Source of the DNA: Terasakiella magnetica
GTDB taxonomy: Bacteria > Pseudomonadota > Alphaproteobacteria > Rhodospirillales > Magnetospirillaceae
DNA: 64,000 nt
Reading direction: 5' to 3'
NCBI GenBank assembly: GCA_902729415.1
Contig: CACVCF010000445.1
Location: forward strand, 123,428-187,427
Under the pieces are notes generated by a model. It made no database searches. It was not told the DNA's origin and worked only from the letters and a program-made list of their open reading frames with translations. The position numbers and the translations under genes were made by a program. Of this stretch, positions 19,061 through 28,308 are shown piece after piece. Numbering within the stretch: the first letter of the stretch is position 1; the number at the start of each line of letters is the position of its first letter.

Positions 19061-19534
19061 ATGTGGGGAAAACCTATTCTTTGGATCGTAGTGATGATTT
19101 CGGTCCTGGCGGGGGGCAATCCTGTCTCGGCCCAATCGATTGGCTTTGCACACTCGCGGGTCGAGGTGGTGACCCTGGCGGGAAAGCGCCATACCTTCGC
19201 AGTGGAATTGGCCAGCACCCCCGAGCAACTGTCCCAAGGACTGATGTTCCGCAAGACTTTGGCGGCCGATGCCGGCATGTTGTTTGACTTCGGGCCACCT
19301 AAGTCGGTGGCCATGTGGATGAAGAACACCCTGATCCCGTTGGATATGTTGTTCATGGACAGGGAGGGGCGCATCATTCATGTGGAGGAATACGCCGTGC
19401 CCGGAACTCTTCTGCCGCGCGGCCCGTCCGAGCCGGTGCGGGCGGTGCTGGAGGTGGCGGCGGGGACGTCCCGGCGTCTCGGTCTGCGGGCCGGTGACAC
19501 GGTCGAGCATCCGCTGTTCGCTGCCGGGCGCTGA
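19061..19534 (+). CDS. DUF192 secreted protein
   Basis: 157 residues with a signal peptide (hydrophobic residues 6-24, cleavage likely after VSA). The mature part is a DUF192 domain with the characteristic blocks QGLMFRKTLAADAGMLF and VAMWMKNTLIPLDMLF, then a C-terminal ELAAGTSRRLG-like segment. The family is widespread in Proteobacteria and mostly uncharacterised. The gene is followed by tRNA-Pro and is preceded by an AT-rich region. Function is not assigned. Confidence 0.88.
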   Translation: MWGKPILWIVVMISVLAGGNPVSAQSIGFAHSRVEVVTLAGKRHTFAVELASTPEQLSQGLMFRKTLAADAGMLFDFGPPKSVAMWMKNTLIPLDMLFMDREGRIIHVEEYAVPGTLLPRGPSEPVRAVLEVAAGTSRRLGLRAGDTVEHPLFAAGR

Positions 19535-19578
19535 CGGGATGTTGCGTCAGACGGAAAAAACCCTTACAAACCGCCCAT

Positions 19579-19655
19579 CGGGGAGTAGCTCAGCCTGGTA
19601 GAGCATGGCGTTTGGGACGCCAGGGCCGCAAGTTCGAATCTTGTCTCCCCGACCA
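19579..19655 (+). tRNA. tRNA-Pro (anticodon TGG)
   Basis: A 77-base cloverleaf with CCA encoded. The 7-bp acceptor stem is CGGGGAG/CTCCCCG. The anticodon arm TGGCG-TTTGGGA-CGCCA puts TGG at positions 34-36 and so reads CCA and related proline codons. The T arm contains GTTCGAATC. It is convergent with the histidine kinase gene, 6 bases away. No attachment-site duplication was noticed nearby. Confidence 0.95.
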
Positions 19656-19661
19656 AATCCT

Positions 19662-21281
19662 TCATAGATCCCGAGGCAGCGTAAAGCGGAAGATCGTTCC
19701 GCCGGACGGATTGGGCTCGTACCAGATCGTCCCGCCGTGGCGCTCGACGATTCGCTTGCAGATGGCCAGGCCGACGCCGGTGCCGGGATATTCGTCCTGA
19801 CGGTGGAGGCGGCGGAACACCTCGAAGATATCCGCACCGGAGTCTTCGATGCCGATACCGTTATCGGCTACCGAGATGATCCAGTTTTCGGCGGTGGGGC
19901 GGGCGGTGACTTCGATCTCGGGGGGCGTGGTGGGGTGGTGGAACTTGATGGCGTTGCCGATCAGGTTTTGAAACAGCCGGATCAGCTGAACCGGATCGCC
20001 CGTGATGGTGGGCAACTCTCCCAAGGTAACTTTGCCGTCGGTTTCGGACAGACTTTCCCGCAGCAGATCCATAACCGAGGCGCAGGTGGCGCCCAGATCC
20101 ACCGGCTTGAATCCCGCCTGCTTGCCGGTGACCTGGGAATAGGTCACGAGATCGCCGATCAGGTCGTTCATGCGGCGCGCGGCGTGGATGATCAGCCCCA
20201 TGAACTCGTTGGCCTCGGCGTCGATCTGGCCGTGATAGCGCTTTTGCAAAAGCTGGGAAAAGCCGACGATGGTGCGCAGCGGTTCGCGCAAGTCGTGGGA
20301 GGCAAGGTGGGCGAAGCGTTCCAATTCGGTATTGGCGGCGGTCAATTCGGCGACCAGCCGCTTCAACTGCTCTGCCCGACGGACGCGGTTGACCACCAGG
20401 GTGGCGGTTCCAAAGGCCATCAGCCCCACGATCAGCAGCAGGCTCAACTCCAAGGCCCGCAGCCGCTGCAATTCGATGCTGTTCTGGCCCCAGCCGTTTC
20501 GAGGGATCGCGGCAAGCTGCCAACTGCCGTAAGGGAAGGGTACGTCCATTTCCACCGGATCGGTGCCGAAAATATCGTGGCTGCCGAAGAAGATTTTCCC
20601 CCCTCCATCGCCCCGGTCCCGAACCGCGATGCGGATGTGGGGATCGTCGATGTGGATGCCGCTGTCGTCCAGGACGCCGGGAACATTGAGGACAATGCTG
20701 GCAATGCCGTAATAGCGCGGCTCGGTCCCATCCTTGGAGGAGAGAAGGATGGGATGGCGCAAGATCAGCCCTTCGCCGCCTTGAACCAGCGGCACCGGCC
20801 CTTGCAACACCGGACGCCGGGCGGAGATGGTGCGCTCGATGGTCGGCCATTGCTCGGGGATATTGCGAAGATTGACCCCGATGGCGCTTTCATTGCCCAG
20901 TTGCGGATAGACCATGGCGATGACAGTGCCGCGGCTGAGGGCGAAGTTGCGGACGTTGCGATGTCCGCGCAGGAGAACCTCTGAAATCTTCTGGAATTGC
21001 TCGGTGGTGACGTCGCCATGGGCAACGATCTGGGCCACGATGCCATGGGTGCGGAGCAACGGCCCGGTCAGGGCGGTGGTCAGGCGCTCACGGATACCGT
21101 CCAGTTCCAGGCGGATCTGGGCGCGTTCGATGTCATGCAGGCGGTCACGCTCTAGTTTGTCAAAGCGGATGACGGCCAGCAAGGCCAGCAGGCAGACCAC
21201 CAGGGCCGCCGTCATGGGCCAGATCCAGCGATGACCGGATCTCTCCGCACCATCGTATGCCGCTCTCACCCTTGCTATCAT
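19662..21281 (-). CDS. Membrane sensor histidine kinase with CHASE-type domain
   Basis: About 539 residues. A first membrane helix near residues 20-43 and a second near 280-300 bracket a periplasmic CHASE-like sensor (NFALSRGTVIAMVYPQLGNESAIG). Downstream, the H-box FAHLASHDLREPLRTI carries the phospho-accepting His. The ATPase domain shows the N box (NLIGNAIKFHHP), G1 (DNGIGI) and G2 (GTGVGLAICKRIVERHGG). There is no receiver domain. A GTG at 21296 would add five residues, and neither start has a clear ribosome site. Divergent from a REC-HD-GYP gene, its likely partner. The signal is unknown. Confidence 0.88.
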   Translation of the reverse strand: MIARVRAAYDGAERSGHRWIWPMTAALVVCLLALLAVIRFDKLERDRLHDIERAQIRLELDGIRERLTTALTGPLLRTHGIVAQIVAHGDVTTEQFQKISEVLLRGHRNVRNFALSRGTVIAMVYPQLGNESAIGVNLRNIPEQWPTIERTISARRPVLQGPVPLVQGGEGLILRHPILLSSKDGTEPRYYGIASIVLNVPGVLDDSGIHIDDPHIRIAVRDRGDGGGKIFFGSHDIFGTDPVEMDVPFPYGSWQLAAIPRNGWGQNSIELQRLRALELSLLLIVGLMAFGTATLVVNRVRRAEQLKRLVAELTAANTELERFAHLASHDLREPLRTIVGFSQLLQKRYHGQIDAEANEFMGLIIHAARRMNDLIGDLVTYSQVTGKQAGFKPVDLGATCASVMDLLRESLSETDGKVTLGELPTITGDPVQLIRLFQNLIGNAIKFHHPTTPPEIEVTARPTAENWIISVADNGIGIEDSGADIFEVFRRLHRQDEYPGTGVGLAICKRIVERHGGTIWYEPNPSGGTIFRFTLPRDL

Positions 21282-21569
21282 CGTTTGTGCCCGCACGATG
21301 TTGAGACACCGTTACATTACGATGTCTTGATGTTTTCTGTTACATGCCAAACGGATGGGGATATATGGATACGGGCTGTGGTAATGGAGAAATGTGCATA
21401 TTTATACGCCTCTCTGGCGGGGAGCTGGTTCCCTGCGTTGATATTGCAAAGCAGATGCGCAACCTCAGAGGCTTATAATTTCAATTACAATATGTCACAA
21501 AACAGAGTTCTCTAATCTCTCTCGGGGGGCGTTCGCTTCCCGAGTCCTCCTCGGACGGAGTTTGGGATC

Positions 21570-22628
21570 GTGACTGAGACGCGGGATGATTCCCTCGCAT
21601 CGCCCTGGATCGATCTGCTGATTGTCGAGGATAACCCGGCGGACGCCCGGCTGATTGAGCTGATGCTGGCGGAGGCGGGAGGCTTCCGCTGCCGCAAGGC
21701 CGCGACTTTGGCAGCAGCGGTGGCCGCCATCGCCGAGTCCGCCCCCGACGCGGTTTTGCTGGACCTTTCTTTGCCTGACGGCTGCGGCATGGCGACTATC
21801 GAGCGGATCAGGGCCGCCGGGCCCCAATTGCCGATCGTCATCTGTACCGGGCTCAACGACGAATCCATGGGCTTGGCAGCGTTGCAGCACGGCTGCCAGG
21901 ACTATCTGGTTAAGGGCCAAGGCGACGGCCATCAGATCCGCCACACCATTCTCTATGCCATCGAGCGCAAAGGTATGGAAGAGGAGCGGCGCCTCAATGC
22001 CGACCGCTTCAAGCGGGTTCTGCTCCAGACGGTGCGCTCCTTGTCCCTGACGCTGGAGATGCGCGACCCCTACACCACCGGCCATCAGCGTCGGGTGGCC
22101 CAACTGGCGGCGGCGATCGGCCGCCGGATGGGATTGGAGGAGGGAAGGCTCGAGGGCCTTCACACCGGCGGTCTGGTCCACGATATCGGCAAGATCAATG
22201 TCCCGGCCGAGTTTCTCAGCCGCCCCGGAAAACTGTCGGCCGAGATCCATATGGTGATTCGCATGCACCCGCAGATGGGATGGGAAATCATGCATGACAT
22301 CGAATTCCCGTGGCCGGTGGCGACCATGATTCTTCAGCATCACGAGCGTCTGGACGGCAGCGGCTATCCGCATGGATTGAAGGGCGACGAGATTATCCTG
22401 GAGGCCCGGATTCTGGCGGTGGCCGATGTGCTGGAGGCCATCAGTTCGCACCGACCCTACCGTCCCGCCCTGGGGCTTGAGACCGCCTTGGCCGAACTGC
22501 GCCAGCACTCGGGGACCCGTTATGACCCCCAGGTGGTCGTAGCCTGCATCGCGGTTATCGAAGAATACGGCCCCGCCATCCTCGAAGACGACATACCGGT
22601 CCATCAAATGCCGGGACTAAACAGTTAG
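21570..22628 (+). CDS. Response regulator, REC-HD-GYP c-di-GMP phosphodiesterase
   Basis: 352 residues, GTG start. The N-terminal receiver (LIVEDNPADARL; phospho-Asp in VLLDLSLPD) is followed by an HD-GYP domain with HDIGKINVP and the signature HHERLDGSGYP. Such proteins hydrolyse c-di-GMP to GMP when phosphorylated. Metal-binding His and Asp residues look intact, so it is probably active. The gene is divergent from the CHASE-type kinase with 270 bases between, which suggests a cognate pair. Convergent with the exonuclease gene. Confidence 0.92.
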   Translation: MTETRDDSLASPWIDLLIVEDNPADARLIELMLAEAGGFRCRKAATLAAAVAAIAESAPDAVLLDLSLPDGCGMATIERIRAAGPQLPIVICTGLNDESMGLAALQHGCQDYLVKGQGDGHQIRHTILYAIERKGMEEERRLNADRFKRVLLQTVRSLSLTLEMRDPYTTGHQRRVAQLAAAIGRRMGLEEGRLEGLHTGGLVHDIGKINVPAEFLSRPGKLSAEIHMVIRMHPQMGWEIMHDIEFPWPVATMILQHHERLDGSGYPHGLKGDEIILEARILAVADVLEAISSHRPYRPALGLETALAELRQHSGTRYDPQVVVACIAVIEEYGPAILEDDIPVHQMPGLNS

Positions 22629-22633
22629 AGCCG

Positions 22634-23287
22634 TTACGGGGCGGATTCACCGAAGCTGACGGCGCGGGTGTCGTCTTGGACAAAGCCGCCCTGCATCTTC
22701 ATGAAGGCCTCGGCGGTCAAGATGGCGTCAAGCAGCGCGCCATGATGCTGGAAGCGGTCCGAGCGGTCGATCCAGAGGCGGTCGCACAAAACATCCAGCG
22801 ATCCCGGCACGCCGGGAAAGAACTGCCGCGACAGGTCTTGGGTACAGACGAAATCGTTGCCGGAAAAGATTACCTCGTCAAAGCCGCAGCGGCCGACCCG
22901 GGCATATTCGAAATTCAGGAAATCGATCTCGTTCCTGGCGCTGTGGGCCAGCAACGCATCCTGGCCGATGAAGGCCTCGAACTCGTCCAGCACGTCGCGG
23001 AACTGGGGGGCATCCTTCAACTGAGCGGGATGAATGCCGTGGATGGCGATAGAGGCCTTGGAAATGGGGCCGTTGGGCTGGATACGGCGGTGCCAGGTCT
23101 CGCCGGTCTTCCAGGTTTCGCCGTCACGCAGCAATTCGACGCAGCCGATTTCGATGACGATACCGGGCAGGCGGACGCCCTTGGGCATCTTCCTGATCTC
23201 GGCGGCGGTGGGAATCGTAATCCCGGTGGTTTCCGCATCGATGGCGACCAGCCGCCCCATCTCCGCCAGATCGTCCAATGTCAGCAT
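22634..23287 (-). CDS. DnaQ-like 3'-5' exonuclease
   Basis: 217-residue DEDDh-type exonuclease. Exo I is VAIDAETTG (Asp17, Glu19), Exo II lies in AHSARNEIDFLNFE, and Exo III has HHGALLDAILTAEAF with the catalytic His and final Asp. It resembles the DNA polymerase III epsilon subunit but lacks the C-terminal polymerase-binding extension, so it is more likely a free-standing repair or proofreading nuclease. The C-terminal 20 residues are not conserved. The gene stands alone between signalling genes. Confidence 0.85.
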   Translation of the reverse strand: MLTLDDLAEMGRLVAIDAETTGITIPTAAEIRKMPKGVRLPGIVIEIGCVELLRDGETWKTGETWHRRIQPNGPISKASIAIHGIHPAQLKDAPQFRDVLDEFEAFIGQDALLAHSARNEIDFLNFEYARVGRCGFDEVIFSGNDFVCTQDLSRQFFPGVPGSLDVLCDRLWIDRSDRFQHHGALLDAILTAEAFMKMQGGFVQDDTRAVSFGESAP

Positions 23288-23333
23288 GATGTCTCGATGA
23301 CTTTCAGAAGCGGAGTACGGCGTGAAAGACCGC

Positions 23334-25865
23334 TCACAGCTGGGCTTCGGGCAGCAGGTTGCGGTCGAACAGGCTGATGAGATCCTCGCCCGAGACCGGG
23401 CGGCTGATCAGGAAGCCTTGCACCTCGTCACAGCCCTTGGAGCGCAGGAATTCGGCCTGTTCCGCGGTTTCGACGCCCTCGGCGATGGCTTTGAGCTTGA
23501 GGTTGTGGGCAAGGCTGATGATGGTTGAGACGATCTCGGCGCCTTCCTCGGTCACTTGGGAATTCTCGTCAAAGATGTCGTTGACGAAGGACCGGTCCAC
23601 CTTGAGCGCGTCAATGGGCATGCGCTTGAGATAGCTGAGGCTGGAATAGCCGGTGCCGAAATCGTCGATGGAGATGCGAATCCCCATGGCGCGCAATTGC
23701 TTCAGAACCTCAACCACTTCGTCCACATGCTGCATCAGCACCGATTCGGTCAGCTCCAATTCCAGGAACTGGGGGGCAAGGCCGGTGTCGGCCAGCGCCC
23801 GGCGTACCACGTCGGGGACGTTGGTTTCGCGGAACTGGATGGCCGAGACGTTGACGGCGATGCGCACCGGCGGCAGCCCCAGGTCATGCCAGTGCTTGCA
23901 CTGGCGGCAGGCGGCGCGCAGCACCCATTCGCCGATATCGGAGATCACCCCCATATTCTCGGCCAGGGGGATGAAGTCGGCGGGTGAGACTAGGCCCATT
24001 TCCGGGTGAATCCAGCGCACCAGCGCCTCGACGCCTGACATGCGGCCGGTGACCAGATCGACCTTGACCTGATAGGCGACGCGGAACTCTTCCCGCGTCA
24101 CCGCATGGCGCAGTGCTGCTTCCATGGTCAGGCGTTCGAACGAGCGGGCGTTCATGGCCGCGGTGTAAAGCTGGTAGCTGTTGCGCCCCAGATCCTTGGC
24201 CCGGTACATGGCGGTATCGGCGTTGCGGATCAGCGCCTCCACCGTGCCGCCGTCCTCGGGGTACAAGGCGATGCCGATGGAGGTGGTGACGTAAAGCTCG
24301 TGGCTGTCGATCATAAAGGGCTGCTTGACCTTGGCGATCAGGCGTTCGGCCAGCTTGGCCGCATCCTCCATGTGCTCGACTTCGGGCAGCAAGATGGTGA
24401 ACTCGTCGCCACCCAGCCGGGCGACGGTGTCGCCTTCGCGGACACAGCTGTTGATCCGGGCCGCAGTCTCGATCAGCACCCGGTCACCGATGCCGTGGCC
24501 CAGCGAATCGTTAATGCGTTTGAACAGGTCGAGGTCCAGGAACATGATCGCCATCAGGTAGCTGTGGCGATGGGCGTTGGCGATGGCGATCTGGAGACGG
24601 TCGGTGAACAGCCGCCGGTTGGGCAGGCCGGTCAGCACGTCGAAATAGGCTAGATTCTTGATCCGCTCCTCGGTCTTCTTGCGCTCGGTGATGTCGCTGA
24701 AGATGGCGGCGTACTGGGAAATCTGGCCTTCGTCGTCGCGGATGACGTTGATGGTCAGCCATTCGGGAAAGAACTCGCCGTTCTTGCGCCGGTTCCAGAT
24801 CTCGCCCTGCCAGTAATCCTGCTTGGCCAGGGTCTCGTACATGGCCCGGTAGAACGTGTCGTCGTGGTGACCCGACTTCAAGATGTTGGGATTGTGGCCG
24901 ATGATCTCTTCCGGCGGATAGCCGGTCATGGCGGTGAAGGCGGGATTGACGAATTCGATCTGGTGGGTGGCGCTGATGATCATGATGCCGTCCAGCGACG
25001 CCTCGATGACCTTGCGCGCCAGGCTGAGATCCTTGCGCGAGCGGATCAGGGCCTCGTCGCGCTCGCGCAGGGCTTCATCCAGCCGTTGGACGTACTCGTA
25101 TTGCAGGGTCGACAAGATGTCCGAAAAGGACAGCAGCGCGATCAGGCCACCATCGACGCCGGTGACGCCGATATGACGGATTCCCTTTTCCTGCAACAGG
25201 TTGCGCGCAGCCAGCAGGCTGCTGTCATGGGGAACGGACAGCAGCGGACGGCTGGCGGCTTCGCCCACCGTGTTGGGCATGGGGCCGCTGCTGGCGATCA
25301 GGCGCAGAACGTCGCGCTCGGTGATGATGCCGGGGTTTTCGCCGCTTCCGTCCATGACCAGGGCGGCATCGACGCGGGCGCCGTGAAGCTGGGTGATGGC
25401 GTCGCTCAGGCTGGCGCCGGCATCGATGGTGACCATGGGCCGGGTGATGGCCGAGCGGACATTGCGCAGCACCAGGAAGTGCTCGACGCCGTGGCGCAGG
25501 ATTACGTCGCTTTGGCTGATGACGCCGGTGGCTTCGCCGGTATCGTTGACCACCACGAAATGACGGACCCCATCCAGCTTGAACCGCATCCCGGCATCGC
25601 CGATGGTGGACAGGTTGTGGATGGTTTTGATGGGAGAGCTCATCACCTCGGAAATCGGGCGCTTCAGCGCTTCCGGCTGGGTGAGGTTGACGGACAGGGC
25701 ATCGCGTTCGGTCCAGATGCCGATGGGCTTGCCGCCATCAATCACCACGATCGAACTGCATCGGGCATCGGCCATGAGGCGCGCCGCTTCGACAATAGAG
25801 GTCGAGGGGGAGCATATAAGCAGCGTTTTCTGAACGATGCGGTTAATGGTCTGGTCCGAAGCCAA
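23334..25865 (-). CDS. CBS-PAS-GGDEF-EAL c-di-GMP enzyme
   Basis: 843 residues, cytoplasmic. Residues 1-250 hold four CBS motifs (two Bateman modules, e.g. MADARCSSIVVIDGGKPIGI), which usually bind adenine nucleotides. A PAS domain (about 275-395, with the PAC-type end AAIFSDITERKK) follows. The GGDEF domain has an intact RLGGDEF. The EAL domain keeps [32 protein letters not shown] and AEGVET, so both synthesis and hydrolysis of c-di-GMP are possible. CBS input suggests control by cellular energy state (inference). Confidence 0.92.
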   Translation of the reverse strand: MASDQTINRIVQKTLLICSPSTSIVEAARLMADARCSSIVVIDGGKPIGIWTERDALSVNLTQPEALKRPISEVMSSPIKTIHNLSTIGDAGMRFKLDGVRHFVVVNDTGEATGVISQSDVILRHGVEHFLVLRNVRSAITRPMVTIDAGASLSDAITQLHGARVDAALVMDGSGENPGIITERDVLRLIASSGPMPNTVGEAASRPLLSVPHDSSLLAARNLLQEKGIRHIGVTGVDGGLIALLSFSDILSTLQYEYVQRLDEALRERDEALIRSRKDLSLARKVIEASLDGIMIISATHQIEFVNPAFTAMTGYPPEEIIGHNPNILKSGHHDDTFYRAMYETLAKQDYWQGEIWNRRKNGEFFPEWLTINVIRDDEGQISQYAAIFSDITERKKTEERIKNLAYFDVLTGLPNRRLFTDRLQIAIANAHRHSYLMAIMFLDLDLFKRINDSLGHGIGDRVLIETAARINSCVREGDTVARLGGDEFTILLPEVEHMEDAAKLAERLIAKVKQPFMIDSHELYVTTSIGIALYPEDGGTVEALIRNADTAMYRAKDLGRNSYQLYTAAMNARSFERLTMEAALRHAVTREEFRVAYQVKVDLVTGRMSGVEALVRWIHPEMGLVSPADFIPLAENMGVISDIGEWVLRAACRQCKHWHDLGLPPVRIAVNVSAIQFRETNVPDVVRRALADTGLAPQFLELELTESVLMQHVDEVVEVLKQLRAMGIRISIDDFGTGYSSLSYLKRMPIDALKVDRSFVNDIFDENSQVTEEGAEIVSTIISLAHNLKLKAIAEGVETAEQAEFLRSKGCDEVQGFLISRPVSGEDLISLFDRNLLPEAQL

Positions 25866-26124
25866 TGAAACGTCCTGCCCTGGGTGTGTGCCGCCTCGGG
25901 TTGATCCTAAGTACGGCGAAATGCGAGAAATACCTATTAAACACCAGTGTCCTCGAACTTGGCCGCCTGCGCAATACTTGCGATCAAATCAACGCTATCC
26001 GCTTTGGCTGGTGGTGAAGTCGGGGGGAGGAGGCGTAAAACGATGGTCATAGAGCTGGGGGTGCATTAGAGTGTCTGAGCCTTTTGGGGAGGCCGGGACA
26101 ACTGGAAGGGTAGGGCACGCCGCC

Positions 26125-26919
26125 ATGTCTGAAACCACGAATGGTCACCACTCCAAAGGGGCGCAAGAAGTCGTCGAGCAGATGCGGCAGGAGTTTGTCG
26201 AGGAGCTTGTCGAGACGGTCCAATCGATGGATATCGGCCTCGACGCGGTTCGCAACGGTCGCCAGGATATCCACGAACTCGGCACCGGCATCCGCCGTAT
26301 CGCCTTGATGTGCCGGGGCCAAGCGTCCAATTTCGGCATGCACCAGCTTTCCACCGTTGCCCATCGGCTGGACGAATATCTGGCCCAGATGCCCGACCAG
26401 CCGCCGCCCCGGATCTGGGACGACCTCCAGCGCTTCTTCGATCTGTTGATCCGCTTGGCCGAAGGCAAAATTGCCGAGGAGGGTGAGCCGTCCTCCATGG
26501 TGCGTTCGCTGCCCGCCAAGTTGGGCTTTGATCTCGGCGACATCGAAATCCGCAACGTCGAAGTGCTGCTGGTGATGCCGCCCGGCGCCCAGACCCGCTT
26601 TGTCGAGCGCGAGCTGCAGCAATGCGGCTACCGTGTCTCGCAGGTGCCCGATTCCTTGCGGGCATTCGGCGCCGTGGTCCAGACCAAGCCCGATCTGGTC
26701 ATCATTTCGGCGGTGATGCCCGCTTTGGAAGGGATCGATCTGGCCATGGCGCTGTCGGCCATGCCCTCGACCCGCAATATCCCCTTGGCGGTGATCACCA
26801 GCCTGGATAAGGACGACGAGGCCCTCAAACTGCTGCCCAAGCGGGTGCCGGTGCTGTTCAAGGGGGCCAGCTTTGCCGACGACCTGTTCAAGGCGTTGGA
26901 CAGCCTGTTCCTGATCTGA
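26125..26919 (+). CDS. HPt-like / degenerate receiver protein
   Basis: About 264 residues. The N-terminal half (about 20-130) is helical and resembles a histidine phosphotransfer domain, with a conserved-looking His in DIHELGTGIRRIA. The C-terminal 115 residues fold like a receiver (VLLVMPPG...KPDLVIISAVMPALEG...VLFKG), but the phospho-acceptor Asp is replaced by Ser and the acidic pair is missing, so it is a pseudo-receiver. A GTG at 26071 would add 18 residues. Its stop overlaps the next gene's start as TGATG, so the two are translationally coupled. Function unknown; it may relay or titrate phosphoryl groups. Confidence 0.7.
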   Translation: MSETTNGHHSKGAQEVVEQMRQEFVEELVETVQSMDIGLDAVRNGRQDIHELGTGIRRIALMCRGQASNFGMHQLSTVAHRLDEYLAQMPDQPPPRIWDDLQRFFDLLIRLAEGKIAEEGEPSSMVRSLPAKLGFDLGDIEIRNVEVLLVMPPGAQTRFVERELQQCGYRVSQVPDSLRAFGAVVQTKPDLVIISAVMPALEGIDLAMALSAMPSTRNIPLAVITSLDKDDEALKLLPKRVPVLFKGASFADDLFKALDSLFLI

Positions 26920-27527
26920 TGCTGCCGCGGTTCGGCTTGGCGCTTTTGCTGGCGGGGCTGGGGAGTGTCCCCTCCCTGGCTCAAGAGGCGTCGCTGGCCT
27001 CGGTGGTGACCTTCGACACCGTATGCCTGCAATGCCATGAAGGCGAATGCAGCGGCCGTCTGGCCCTGCGGACCGAGAAAAACCCCGAAGGCGTGGCCAA
27101 TCATGTCAAGGGCTATGCCGGTGCGCAATCAACCTCTACCGTACTTGAGCTGAAGGCGCTGATAGCGGGGCTGAAGCGAGATTGCCGCTTGCCGCCGCCA
27201 CCCGTCGCCTTACCCCCGGATGGGCGCTGGACCCCGGCCATGCTGAGTGCCCTGACCCTTCCCGACCAGACCCGTCTGTTCGTGCCGCTGGGGGTATTGG
27301 CGCCCGGCAATCAGAGGTTGTCTCTGGCTTCGGCGGGCGGCGCCGCGCGGGTGCGGGTTCAGGTGCTGGCGCAAAATTTCGATATCGTGGTGGACGAGGA
27401 GGCGGCACTGAACCCCGGCGGTACGGTGGCGTGGCGGGCGGACGAGTCCAGCACCTACTTTCTGCGCCTTATGGCCAAGACCCCCCTGGGTGCGGTATCG
27501 GTAAGCAATCAGTCCGTTGCCAAGTGA
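26919..27527 (+). CDS. Secreted protein with one c-type haem site
   Basis: 202 residues. A signal peptide (residues 5-21, cleavage near SLAQ) precedes VCLQCHEGEC, a single CxxCH haem-binding motif (Cys36, Cys39, His40). The remaining 150 residues are beta-rich with no second haem and no obvious Met ligand. It resembles a periplasmic cytochrome-like domain fused to an unknown domain. Coupled to the preceding pseudo-receiver gene (TGATG). It could sense redox state or haem. I do not recognise a family. Confidence 0.65.
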   Translation: MLPRFGLALLLAGLGSVPSLAQEASLASVVTFDTVCLQCHEGECSGRLALRTEKNPEGVANHVKGYAGAQSTSTVLELKALIAGLKRDCRLPPPPVALPPDGRWTPAMLSALTLPDQTRLFVPLGVLAPGNQRLSLASAGGAARVRVQVLAQNFDIVVDEEAALNPGGTVAWRADESSTYFLRLMAKTPLGAVSVSNQSVAK

Positions 27528-27534
27528 GATCTCC

Positions 27535-27999
27535 ATGAGCTTTTCCACCCCCATCACCGACCGCTATTTCGAGGATTACGCCAAGGGCGCTGTCCATCAG
27601 TTCGGCAGTATTGCCGTCGAGGAAGACGAGGTCATCGCTTTTGCCAAGAAGTTCGATCCTCAGGATTTTCATACCGACCCGGATGCGGCCAGATCCACCA
27701 TCTTCGGCGGCATCATCGCCAGCGGCTGGCATACCTCGGGCCTGATGATGCGGCTTTATGCCGATCATTACCTGTCCAAGGTGGCCAGCCTGTCCTCGCC
27801 CGGTGTCGATGAATTGCGCTGGCTGAAGCCGGTGCGGCCCGGTGACGCCCTGTCGGTGCGGGTGACCGTGCTGGACGCGGTGGCGTCACGCTCCAAGCCC
27901 GACCGGGGCATTGTCACCTCGTTCATCGAGGTGCTCAATCAGATCGGCGACGTGGTGATGAGCATGAAGGCGGTCAATCTTTTGCTGCGTCGGCCGTAG
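27535..27999 (+). CDS. MaoC-like (R)-specific acyl-CoA hydratase
   Basis: 154 residues, hot-dog fold. The catalytic motif DPQDFHTDPDAARSTIFGGIIASGWHTSG contains the Asp and His of the MaoC/R-hydratase family. PhaJ-type enzymes of this kind hydrate trans-2-enoyl-CoA to (R)-3-hydroxyacyl-CoA, and the family also includes other CoA-thioester enzymes. Starts 8 bases after the haem-protein stop, but is separated from the following thioesterase operon by 370 bases of hairpin-rich DNA. Confidence 0.85.
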   Translation: MSFSTPITDRYFEDYAKGAVHQFGSIAVEEDEVIAFAKKFDPQDFHTDPDAARSTIFGGIIASGWHTSGLMMRLYADHYLSKVASLSSPGVDELRWLKPVRPGDALSVRVTVLDAVASRSKPDRGIVTSFIEVLNQIGDVVMSMKAVNLLLRRP

Positions 28000-28050
28000 G
28001 CTCGGACCCCTCTTCGTTAAAGAGGAGGGGTATTGTTCGGGGGCGAATCA

Positions 28051-28072
28051 GGCAAATCAGTACTGATTTGCC
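28051..28072. promoter_or_regulatory. Perfect 22-bp palindrome
   Basis: GGCAAATCAGT followed at once by its exact reverse complement ACTGATTTGCC. There is no loop and no T tract, which favours a protein-binding site over a terminator. It lies 300 bases upstream of the thioesterase gene and 52 bases after the MaoC gene. Confidence 0.6.
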
Positions 28073-28281
28073 AGTATTCCTCGGCAGCAGAGACGGAGGG
28101 GAGGAGGTGTCCCCTCCGACCGGTGCTGTCATGACCTATGTCATGCTCTGTCGCGTAACTGCTTGTCCCCGCTTATTCCCGTCATGAATTCGAAGGCAAA
28201 CTCGGGCGCTTCCCCGCCGAGATCCGCGGATATTGGGGGATTGCCACAAAAATCCTGCGGGTTTAATGCGATACAAAAAAA

Positions 28282-28308
28282 TTGACGATGCCATGTCATA
28301 TGTAATAC
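28282..28308 (+). promoter_or_regulatory. Candidate promoter and overlapping dyad for the arylacetyl-CoA operon
   Basis: TTGACG (28282-28287) and TAATAC (28303-28308) are separated by 15 bases, short for a sigma-70 promoter. The -35 is overlapped by a dyad, TGAC-g-ATG-c-CAT-GTCA, a possible repressor site. A GGGAGGA ribosome site lies just ahead of the first gene. Confidence 0.35.

Noticed and set aside
21474..21479. A perfect TATAAT upstream of the HD-GYP gene
   Set aside because: No -35 hexamer lies at 16-18 bases. The nearest TTGCAA is 24 bases away, so it is not called as a promoter.
21231..21515. A 94-codon plus-strand frame between the kinase and HD-GYP genes
   Set aside because: It overlaps the kinase start, has no ribosome site and no recognisable domain.
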